From Fibrobacterota bacterium (lineage in GTDB: Bacteria > Fibrobacterota > Chitinivibrionia > Chitinivibrionales > Chitinispirillaceae), in contig JAEZKP010000064.1 of NCBI GenBank assembly GCA_023436145.1, positions 1 through 48,059 of the forward strand: a DNA stretch of 48,059 nucleotides. The letters run 5' to 3'. The notes beneath the pieces were generated by a model that searched no databases, was not told the origin of the DNA, and saw only the letters and a program-made list of their open reading frames with translations. Shown here one piece after another: positions 1 through 7,367 of this stretch (the stretch's first letter is position 1; each line of letters starts with the position of its first letter). Both the position numbers and the translations under genes were made by a program.

Positions 1-467
1 TTACCCAAGGCATTTTTATCGCCCATAAGAAGACCATGGCCGCACCAGATATAGTCTTTAAGTTGTTCGAGGGATTTGACCAATCCGGCACGCAAGGGGT
101 TAAGATTAATGTACTGAATCAGTTTAACTGCGTAATTTTGGTCCTGACAGAGTGATGCTTTGAAACGGCCCCAGAACAGTGGACCATGCTTTCCATGTCT
201 TTTGTTGTAATACATGGCATATCCCCCGTTAAGCCCCCGCATCAGTTTGCTCAACCTCTTTTCACTGGCTCTTACAAAAAGATGATAATGATTATCCATC
301 AATGCCCAGGTATAACAGATATATCCTGATTTGGCAAGTCCCTTCTCAAAACGGGAAAGAAATTCCGCTTTGTCTAGGTCGTCGGCAAACAGAGGTTTCT
401 CTTCAACTGAATGAGCCATGATGTGAAATAGTGAACCGGGTGATTCTATACGGGCCATACGAGGCAT
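1..467 (-). CDS. REP-associated tyrosine transposase (Y1/IS200-like), 3' end cut by window edge
   Basis: The first 155 codons of a Y1_Tnp-family HUH transposase are present, and the frame is still open at the left edge. The reading starts MPRMARIESPGSLFHIMAHS and contains the metal-binding HxH motif in NHYHLFV at about residue 65. The region YAVKLIQYINLNPLRAGLV carries the candidate catalytic tyrosine and the Asn-Pro-x-Arg-Ala signature typical of RAYT proteins. The ATG at 467 follows GGGGAG by about 8 bases. RAYT enzymes nick and join single-stranded DNA at short palindromic REP sequences. A 19-bp repeat recurs just upstream, which fits a RAYT locus. Because the C-terminus is missing, it cannot be said whether the gene is intact. 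Confidence 0.85.
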   Translation of the reverse strand, partial: MPRMARIESPGSLFHIMAHSVEEKPLFADDLDKAEFLSRFEKGLAKSGYICYTWALMDNHYHLFVRASEKRLSKLMRGLNGGYAMYYNKRHGKHGPLFWGRFKASLCQDQNYAVKLIQYINLNPLRAGLVKSLEQLKDYIWCGHGLLMGDKNALG

Positions 468-593
468 GTGTGTCTCCCCAGATCGAAGTGGATTATTACG
501 GTTCAATAAAAAGACCGCAAAATCCAAACCAGTTTTTAGAGATGAAAATCTGAGAAGACAAATGAAATGTAGGATAATTGTAGTAGAAAAGTA

Positions 594-612
594 GAAAAAG
601 AAAGTCCGTCCC
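594..612 (+). repeat. 19-bp repeat, copy 1
   Basis: GAAAAAGAAAGTCCGTCCC. An identical copy lies at 1681-1699 in the same orientation and a two-mismatch copy at 635-653. All lie near the transposase at 1-467, so they may be REP-like targets or remnants of that family. This is inferred from position and repetition only. Confidence 0.7.
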
Positions 613-634
613 TTCAAGGGAGGGGAGGAGAAGA

Positions 635-653
635 GAAAAAGAGAGTTCGTCCC
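635..653 (+). repeat. 19-bp repeat, copy 2 (17/19 identical)
   Basis: GAAAAAGAGAGTTCGTCCC differs from the other copies at two positions. It ends 9 bases before the stop codon of the radical SAM gene at 662. The stretch 468-661 otherwise contains only A/G-rich sequence and no gene that can be supported. Confidence 0.6.
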
Positions 654-661
654 TCTTTACG

Positions 662-1531
662 TCATAATCCCCTGCACCATTCTCCTCTTAGTTCTACCTT
701 CCCATTTAATGCTTTATCTATCAACGCCAGCGCGGCTTCCTTGTCTCTGGGAAGTCGTGCACGAAGTTGCAAATAATTAGATGCATGATTAGCATAAAAA
801 TACCCAGACTGCAATTGAGTGTTTTGGAGCATGACCCGGAGTTCTTTCAAAATCCCCTGTGGTCCCATTAGACTGAATTCTCCCCTTTGTATTTGGGTGT
901 AAAGTTGAGTGTTCTCAACCGGAATAAGGCTTAGGGCTCCTACATAATTTGGATTTATCTGAGTGAGTGCACTACCAGTTCTCTCTGCGTGAATTAAAGA
1001 ACGTTGAGGACCTGCCAACCCCAAAAGTACGGTGGTAAAAAGATTGATTCCTGCTTCCCTCACTTTTTGTCCCTGCTCAATGATACTCGACACATCACCC
1101 CATTTCCTGCATTGCCTAAGCGTCTCATTATCACCGGATTCCAGCCCCATGTGAATGATGCGTAAACCAAGCTCCTTTAACTGTACCAGTTCTCCCAATG
1201 TTTTACGGGCGATGCTCTTGGCGTTTGCATAAGTTCCTATCCTGCGTACCCAGGGAAGAGCCTTTCGGATCTCCAGAAAAATCTTCTGCAATCGTGGAAA
1301 TGGAATTATCAGGGCATCTCCATCACAGAGAAATACTTTGTCGTAGTTACGGAGGCAATGCGAAGCATATTTCAGATCCTCATAGAGCTCATCATCGTTC
1401 TTGATCCTGAATCTCTTGTCTTTGTAAATGCCACAAAAGCTGCACTTGTTATGCGAGCAACCGGTAGTTACCTGAAGAAGAATACTGTCTGCTTCACTGG
1501 GGGGACGAATAATTGTACCTTCATAATGCAT
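662..1531 (-). CDS. Radical SAM protein of unknown substrate
   Basis: A 289-aa protein with an N-terminal radical SAM cluster-binding region. The cysteines fall at C25, C30 and C33 (GCSHNKCSFCG), so the first spacing is one residue longer than the canonical CX3CX2C. This spacing is familiar from a family of stand-alone radical SAM proteins of unknown role. The remainder has the usual TIM-barrel landmarks, including MGLESGD near residue 128 and TTVLLGLAG near 168. No auxiliary iron-sulfur motif or B12 domain is visible. The gene is single and lies between copies of the 19-bp repeat, so it may have been moved together with them. The substrate cannot be deduced. Confidence 0.8.
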   Translation of the reverse strand: MHYEGTIIRPPSEADSILLQVTTGCSHNKCSFCGIYKDKRFRIKNDDELYEDLKYASHCLRNYDKVFLCDGDALIIPFPRLQKIFLEIRKALPWVRRIGTYANAKSIARKTLGELVQLKELGLRIIHMGLESGDNETLRQCRKWGDVSSIIEQGQKVREAGINLFTTVLLGLAGPQRSLIHAERTGSALTQINPNYVGALSLIPVENTQLYTQIQRGEFSLMGPQGILKELRVMLQNTQLQSGYFYANHASNYLQLRARLPRDKEAALALIDKALNGKVELRGEWCRGL

Positions 1532-1680
1532 AATTTAAAAATAGTACAAAAACCGTAAAAAGAAAACCTGTAGTGAAACTTTTGGTAGAACATTGGGGTA
1601 CAAAGTCTTCATTTTTGACTAATGGTGATAGATGAGCGGCAATACTGAAAGGATGAAAGATTGTGCGTGTCAGAAAAGAT

Positions 1681-1699
1681 GAAAAAGAAAGTCCGTCCC
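1681..1699 (+). repeat. 19-bp repeat, copy 3
   Basis: GAAAAAGAAAGTCCGTCCC is identical to 594-612. The two exact copies bracket the radical SAM gene at 662-1531 in direct orientation, about 1.07 kb apart. Confidence 0.7.
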
Positions 1700-1788
1700 C
1701 TTAAAAAAGCCTCCGCTCTCCTCACGGCATAAACTATTTCTTTCTTAATCAAACCCTATATTCACAAACTCACCTGCGGAGGTACTCC

Positions 1789-2979
1789 ATGCATTTTGAG
1801 ATAAAAGATTCAGTGTACTGGGTAGGAAAAATCGATTGGGAGTTGAGAAAATTTCATGGAGAAGAGTACTCTGTACAACGGGGCAGCTCCTATAACTCCT
1901 ATTTGATTAAAGATGAAAAAACTGCTCTGATCGACACTGTTTGGGCTCCTTTTACCGATGAGTTTATTCAGCAGCTCTCAGAAACCGTAGATTTGAACAG
2001 CATCGACTATATCGTTGCCAATCACGGCGAGATCGATCATAGCGGTGCCTTACCAAAATTACTGGCTATGATACCTGGTAAGCCGGTATATTGTACTGCA
2101 AATGCGGTAAAATCGCTCAAAGGGCATTATCACCAGGACTGGAATTTTCAGGTGGTTAAAACCGGCGATCGTTTGTCACTAGGTAAAAGGGAGCTTGTTT
2201 TCATCGAAGCACCAATGCTTCATTGGCCCGACAGTATGTTCTGTTATCTTACCAACAGCGGAATTCTTTTCAGTAATGATGCTTTTGGCCAGCATTATGC
2301 CTCAGAATCCATCTTTAATGATCTCGCAGAACCTTCTGAGCTCTGGGAGGAATGCATCAAATACTATGCTAATATTCTGACCCCCTTTAATTCTTTTGTA
2401 AAAAGAAAAATTGATGAAGTCGTGTCTTTGAATCTGCCACTCTCCATGATCTGTCCCAGTCATGGGGTAATCTGGAGAGATGATCCTCTGCAAATCGTCA
2501 AAAAATATCAGCAATGGGCATCAGATTATTGGGAAAATCAAGTTACAATTGTCTATGACACCATGTGGAATGCTACCAGAAGGATTGCAGATGCAATTGC
2601 CGATGGAATAAATGCACAAGACAATTCCATAAAACTCAAAGTGCACAATGCGGCCAGATCCGATAAAACATCCATAATTGCCGATATCTTCCGCTCCAAA
2701 GGTGTGCTGGTGGGTTCTTCCACTATAAATCGGGGAATTTTAAGCGATGTAGGAGGAATTCTGGAGCAGATTCGCGGATTATCATTTAAGAAAAAAAGAG
2801 CATCTTCCTTTGGCAGTTACGGATGGAGTGGTGAAGCCAGTAACATTATAAATGATCTTCTGGCAAAGGCTGGATTTGACCCGCTGCCTGCCGGTCCCCG
2901 GATTATGTGGTATCCGGATGAATCAGCCTTGAAACAATGCTGGGATTATGGCAGGGAAGTGGTCAGTGCACTCCATTAA
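1789..2979 (+). CDS. Flavo-diiron protein (A-type flavoprotein, FprA/ROO family)
   Basis: A 396-aa two-domain protein. Residues 1-245 form a metallo-beta-lactamase fold with the diiron ligands expected of the family: H79, E81, D83 and H84 in NHGEIDHSG, H145 in MLHWPDS, D164 in SNDAFG and H225 in CPSHGVIW. Residues from about 252 to 396 form a flavodoxin-like FMN domain beginning TIVYDTMWNAT. The family reduces O2 to water and/or NO to N2O in the cytoplasm with electrons from rubredoxin or NADH-rubredoxin oxidoreductase, protecting anaerobes. No rubredoxin domain is fused and none is encoded nearby. The ATG follows GGAGG by 6 bases. The gene appears monocistronic, with ldhA converging on it. 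Confidence 0.93.
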   Translation: MHFEIKDSVYWVGKIDWELRKFHGEEYSVQRGSSYNSYLIKDEKTALIDTVWAPFTDEFIQQLSETVDLNSIDYIVANHGEIDHSGALPKLLAMIPGKPVYCTANAVKSLKGHYHQDWNFQVVKTGDRLSLGKRELVFIEAPMLHWPDSMFCYLTNSGILFSNDAFGQHYASESIFNDLAEPSELWEECIKYYANILTPFNSFVKRKIDEVVSLNLPLSMICPSHGVIWRDDPLQIVKKYQQWASDYWENQVTIVYDTMWNATRRIADAIADGINAQDNSIKLKVHNAARSDKTSIIADIFRSKGVLVGSSTINRGILSDVGGILEQIRGLSFKKKRASSFGSYGWSGEASNIINDLLAKAGFDPLPAGPRIMWYPDESALKQCWDYGREVVSALH

Positions 2980-3010
2980 AAAAGTATACGCAGGGTATTT
3001 AACCCTGCGT
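2978..3010 (-). terminator. Intrinsic terminator of ldhA
   Basis: A perfect 9-bp stem, ACGCAGGGT (2988-2996) with ACCCTGCGT (3002-3010) and a 5-base loop. On the minus strand the stem is followed after about four bases by six T residues (2983-2978). It sits between the convergent ends of the flavo-diiron gene and ldhA. Confidence 0.75.
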
Positions 3011-3031
3011 GTGTGCAAATGTTTATACAAC

Positions 3032-4093
3032 TTAGAAACAGTGACCTGTCTCAACCCTGCTGCATTTTCCCTCTGAGCACCTGTAGCAGATCTCATTGGG
3101 AAGTTTATTCTCCTGAAAATAATAACGAATATTTTCCAGAGTTGTTTCTGTGATATTTTCCATGGCTTCACGGGTGAAAAAAGCCTGGTGTGAAGTAACC
3201 AGCACATTTGGAAAAGATAACAATCTTACCAGAACATCATCACTGATTGGTTCTGCTGAGAAATCCTCAAAAAAGTAGTCTCCTTCTTCTTCGTAAACAT
3301 CAAGTCCGGCTGAGCCGATTTTCTTTTCTTTTAAGCCGGTAATAAGATCGCGGGTGTTAATAAGTTTGCCTCTGCCGGTGTTGATTATCATTACTCCGTT
3401 TTTCATTCTGGAGATGGTATCGGTATTTATCATATGGACATTTTCAGGTGTTAGTGGGCAGTGCAGCGTAACAATGTCAGATTCCCGGTAAATGGTATCC
3501 AGACTCACATATTCTATACCGTTTTCTTTAGCGAATTTGTGATCCGGGTATACATCAAAAGCCAGAATCCTCATTCCAAATCCTCTAAGAATCTGGATCA
3601 CTACTTTTCCAATTTTCCCGGTGCCTATCACCCCGGCAGTTTTTTGGTGCATATCAAAACCGAGAAGCCCATTGATAGTAAAATTATTTTCACGGGTACG
3701 CAGATAAGCCCGGTGTGTTTTACGATTAAGAGAGAGCATAAGTGCAACAGTGTGTTCCGCTATTGCATAAGGAGAATATGCCGGGACTCTTACCACATGA
3801 ATCCGCCTGTAAGCGGCATCCAGATCCACATTGTTATACCCTGCTGAACGCAGAGCCAGAATTCTTATTCCGTTCTCATATAATTTGTTGATAATGGATG
3901 CATTTACATTATCGTTTACAAAAACACAAACACAGTCAAATCCTGCTGTCAGTGCAACTGTATCCTCAGTCAAACGGCCGGTGATATAATGAATTTCATA
4001 TCCATATCTGGGATCGTCATTGATTTTATTGAAAAATTCCTGATCATACGGCTTAGCATCGAATAAGATAAGCTTCAGCTTCCTTTGTAACAT
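3032..4093 (-). CDS. ldhA: D-lactate dehydrogenase (NAD-dependent), with Cys-rich C-terminal tail
   Basis: A 353-aa D-2-hydroxyacid dehydrogenase that aligns by eye with Escherichia coli LdhA along its length. Shared features include CVFVND, the NNVDLDAA and VRVPAYSP segments, the Rossmann motif G157-T-G-K-I-G162, substrate arginine R241 in NTGRGK, a glutamate at 268-270 and catalytic H302 in SHQAFFT. It converts pyruvate and NADH to D-lactate in fermentation. The start is the ATG at 4093, placed after AGAGGAGG, and not an upstream TTG. E. coli LdhA ends about where PNE occurs (332-334). Here about 19 more residues follow, with cysteines C336, C339, C344 and C352. That tail is not part of the family core and could bind metal or be redox active. 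Confidence 0.9.
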   Translation of the reverse strand: MLQRKLKLILFDAKPYDQEFFNKINDDPRYGYEIHYITGRLTEDTVALTAGFDCVCVFVNDNVNASIINKLYENGIRILALRSAGYNNVDLDAAYRRIHVVRVPAYSPYAIAEHTVALMLSLNRKTHRAYLRTRENNFTINGLLGFDMHQKTAGVIGTGKIGKVVIQILRGFGMRILAFDVYPDHKFAKENGIEYVSLDTIYRESDIVTLHCPLTPENVHMINTDTISRMKNGVMIINTGRGKLINTRDLITGLKEKKIGSAGLDVYEEEGDYFFEDFSAEPISDDVLVRLLSFPNVLVTSHQAFFTREAMENITETTLENIRYYFQENKLPNEICYRCSEGKCSRVETGHCF

Positions 4094-4206
4094 AGTTTTT
4101 TTCCTCCTCTGGTGGCACAATACTCAAGAACATTTCAAAAAACATACCCGAATCAGCAACTGTGCTATATTTCAGATTAAAGAAGTCAGAATTTTAGAAT
4201 TTCTTT

Positions 4207-4902
4207 TTAAATTGAACACAGTGCTCTAAAAAGATGTTCCATAATCTTATTAGCTGAGCTCATAAACTGTCCTGCTCCATTAAGAAGATCTGCTTTTTTT
4301 TGGATAAAATTTCCCTCAATAAGCTCTCCATGGCAATTTTTAACCATTTCATCCAGACTCTCCAGCGATGTCTCAAGGTGAAACTGCAACCCCATCACCC
4401 GCTCGTTATAAATGAATCCCTGATTTTGACAGGCTTCACTACTGGCTATCCGTTGCGCTCCTGAGGGAATTTGAAAAGTGTCTCCATGCCAGTGCATAGG
4501 GACAAATTCCGCCGGGAGATTTTTCAAAAGCCAGTGTTTGCTGTAATCATCTGAAAGCCGCACAGGAAACCATCCGATCTCTTTCACCGGGTTTGTCGTC
4601 ACACTGGCCCCCAGAACCGTGGCAATCAGTTGTGCACCCAGGCATATTCCCAACACTTTCTTTCCGGCATTTATCGATTTTTCGATAAACTTCTTCTCCT
4701 CATTCAGATAGGGAAAATCCTTTTCCTGATAAACATTCATCGGGCCACCCAGGATAATCAGAAGATCAAAAGTGTGCAAATCTGGCATTTCTGTGCTGCG
4801 AAAAAGTGGCGTGTATGTGGAAAAATACCCATTTTCCCTGATCAGGGTTTCCAGATACCCAGGTTTTTCAAATGAAGCGTTTTGTAAAAAATGAATTCTC
4901 AT
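4207..4902 (-). CDS. Class I glutamine amidotransferase-like protein (GMP synthase-type domain)
   Basis: A 231-aa protein made of a single GATase1 domain. The nucleophile elbow GICLGAQL and the histidine-glutamate pair in LQFHLETS give a complete Cys-His-Glu triad. The oxyanion segment ILGGPMNVY is also present. Stand-alone proteins of this type resemble the glutaminase half of GMP synthase and related gamma-glutamyl hydrolases. The substrate is not predictable. The start at 4902 is chosen because CGGAGT lies about 8 bases upstream, and the 30-residue extension to 4992 has no family similarity. No synthetase partner is adjacent. Confidence 0.85.
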   Translation of the reverse strand: MRIHFLQNASFEKPGYLETLIRENGYFSTYTPLFRSTEMPDLHTFDLLIILGGPMNVYQEKDFPYLNEEKKFIEKSINAGKKVLGICLGAQLIATVLGASVTTNPVKEIGWFPVRLSDDYSKHWLLKNLPAEFVPMHWHGDTFQIPSGAQRIASSEACQNQGFIYNERVMGLQFHLETSLESLDEMVKNCHGELIEGNFIQKKADLLNGAGQFMSSANKIMEHLFRALCSI

Positions 4903-5143
4903 AATAATACTCCGGTGCAGAAATGTTTCGGTGCTGAAATGTTTCATATTAAAATAGATAAAATAAGTCCTGAAATTATTGATCCTTATCAAGAAACCGA
5001 AATTTTGAACTATACCACTAATATCTGTCTGGAATTAAAAAATGCATTTTGTTGTAGAATACATGTACACATGTTCTGTAATATGTATATTGAGATACTC
5101 CTGTAACTGGTTATTCTGGTTTTGAGAGAGGAAGGAATCGACC

Positions 5144-7348
5144 ATGCGCTACAGATTGCCCCTTATTCTTATCTTTTCAGTTGTGCTTAATCTGTCACTA
5201 TTATTTTTAAATTGTGCAAACCCGGTGGATGAGGAACCGTTAAGATGGAAGACTGTGACAGAAATCCCGATTACAAATCAGGCTTTTGTGATTGCAGATG
5301 AAATGAATAACCTCTTTGATATTGACAGTATGGATATTCTTCACGCCACCAGAAAGTATAAGGAAGATGATATATCTCTTCTGGAACCTGACTCGGTTAT
5401 AGGTGATACACTCGAATTTTCAATTTTTAAGCGGGATTCCTCCAGTTTTCAAATACATGAAGAGAAACTCAAAGAGCAGCTTTATAACGCAAACCTGGGG
5501 CCTGTCGTCTTGGCTAATGCACCTGAATTGGCAGAAACACTGGTCGTGTCTTCACTGCCTGGGCAATTCGGAATCACTTTCCCGGTGATATTTGATAAAA
5601 TTTATGAACTGGTATTTTATGATACCGCACTTAATATTATGCAGGTAAAGCTTACAAATTTGTCCCCTTCAGAAATCAGCAATATTTCATTGGAAATTGC
5701 TGGTATTGGCAGTGGGTCTGTTGGAAGGATCGCTGCAAATGAAACTGCAACTGTTCAAATTCCGGTTAGTGGAAAAGCCTTGAACCATCAGGTGCAATTC
5801 AACATTTCAGGTACAAAGAACACAGGTGATGATGTGCCGGTTTCTGTTGTGACAGGTGTAAATGGATTATATGCATACAGCCTTTCAGTTGATGATCATC
5901 TGGTTTCTTTCAGAAAAGAATTTGTTAATGCTTATGAAATGACAGATTCAGTTGCTATCGATTATGTGGATATCAGGGATGGCTTTTTCATATATGAAGT
6001 CACTAATCATACCGGAATAGAATTACGAGTCAGAGGTATTCATGAACATCTCTGGAAAACATCATTTGCACAGAGAAACTCCTTTACCAGATTCGAAGAA
6101 TTGCAAAATGTCAGTGGCAGTGATTCGATGGAAAATTATTTCGGTTTTATTACCAATGGTGAAGTTGTCGCCCCACCCAGACTGGAGCAGACTTTCAGCC
6201 AGGAAAACATCTCCCAGTCACGTCTTTTTACTGAATGGGACTCTGTGCTGCAAAAAACTGTCACCCGTGTCAGATATACTGTCTCAACCGGCAATCCCAG
6301 CGGGGACACCATCACTTTGTGTGCTGATGATAAATTGATTTTCACTATCCGGTCCGATTTCAAATACAGTAAGCTCTTTGGCACAGTGGTTAAACCCATT
6401 GAGATCACAAGTGACACCGAGAGGGTGGCGATTAAATTTCCCTGGGGAGAATCAGCACCCGATTCACTGAAAGGTAAACTGATTCTGCATAATGTCTACA
6501 GCGATATCCGGCTCAGGACCCAAATGTCGGACAATTCTTATATAGATTCGGTTTTCTTTGATTTTGAAGTCTTTGATCCTGAAAATCCAGGTATTAAAGA
6601 CAGTCTGGAAGATAAGTTTATAGGGGTGAACAATGGCTCTCAGTTTAAAAGGAAAATTGATATAACTGATGTGGTTAATCTTTATCCTGATACTATCGCC
6701 ATAATTACCAGAATGCTTGTACCTAAAGGAACCAGAATCTTATCTGAAAATGACATGCAGGTCAACGATCCCGATTATGATAAATACATAGGAAGGATGA
6801 ACATCAGTGCAATTGCTGATTTCAGACTCAACGCCAGATTCGATTGGGAAATAAAAGAGATGGTCAATCTGGATCTGGGCAGCAGTAATTTTTCTGTATT
6901 TGACGCCATGAGATATCTTCGCAAGCTGGAACAAAGACAGTTAGATTTTGAGTCCAGGATTTTTAACAGTTCAAATCTTAATATGTATCTGTTTGCCCTG
7001 GTGGCACCATATCACCTTATAGATACTCTGGATACCATGTCTTCAGATGAGGCGTTCAGTCTTATTAAGAATGAAGGGGAAGCCGAGCGACGTGGTCTGG
7101 TTAATTTCCTTGGAAGTAAAGGTGTGCGTATACCGGCAAAATCACCGGATTCTGTTGTAGTAAACCTTGTTCACTGGAATCATCAACAGCTGGAGACTGT
7201 TCTGAATTCCGATACCTGCAGTTGGAGATGGTTTCTGCAGTTTCAGAAAAGCGACCGGGATGCCTTGCATGATACCGATTATATAAGAATAAATTCCATG
7301 CTACGCATTGAAGGCATCAACAGTACAGATTCACTGATTATCTGGTAA
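5144..7348 (+). CDS. Large secreted or lipoprotein of unknown function
   Basis: A 734-aa protein with a hydrophobic N-terminal signal. The end of that signal (LLFLNC, C24) looks like a lipobox but has Asn at -1, so lipidation is uncertain. The rest is rich in beta-strand-like alternation with acidic and serine-rich turns, and has no catalytic motif that I recognise. The ATG follows GAGAGGAAGGAA. The OmpA/TSP3 gene starts 19 bases after its stop, so the two are almost certainly co-transcribed and may work together at the outer membrane. The family is not recognised. Confidence 0.8.
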   Translation: MRYRLPLILIFSVVLNLSLLFLNCANPVDEEPLRWKTVTEIPITNQAFVIADEMNNLFDIDSMDILHATRKYKEDDISLLEPDSVIGDTLEFSIFKRDSSSFQIHEEKLKEQLYNANLGPVVLANAPELAETLVVSSLPGQFGITFPVIFDKIYELVFYDTALNIMQVKLTNLSPSEISNISLEIAGIGSGSVGRIAANETATVQIPVSGKALNHQVQFNISGTKNTGDDVPVSVVTGVNGLYAYSLSVDDHLVSFRKEFVNAYEMTDSVAIDYVDIRDGFFIYEVTNHTGIELRVRGIHEHLWKTSFAQRNSFTRFEELQNVSGSDSMENYFGFITNGEVVAPPRLEQTFSQENISQSRLFTEWDSVLQKTVTRVRYTVSTGNPSGDTITLCADDKLIFTIRSDFKYSKLFGTVVKPIEITSDTERVAIKFPWGESAPDSLKGKLILHNVYSDIRLRTQMSDNSYIDSVFFDFEVFDPENPGIKDSLEDKFIGVNNGSQFKRKIDITDVVNLYPDTIAIITRMLVPKGTRILSENDMQVNDPDYDKYIGRMNISAIADFRLNARFDWEIKEMVNLDLGSSNFSVFDAMRYLRKLEQRQLDFESRIFNSSNLNMYLFALVAPYHLIDTLDTMSSDEAFSLIKNEGEAERRGLVNFLGSKGVRIPAKSPDSVVVNLVHWNHQQLETVLNSDTCSWRWFLQFQKSDRDALHDTDYIRINSMLRIEGINSTDSLIIW

Positions 7349-7367
7349 TAACCTGTCGGAGAAAAAT

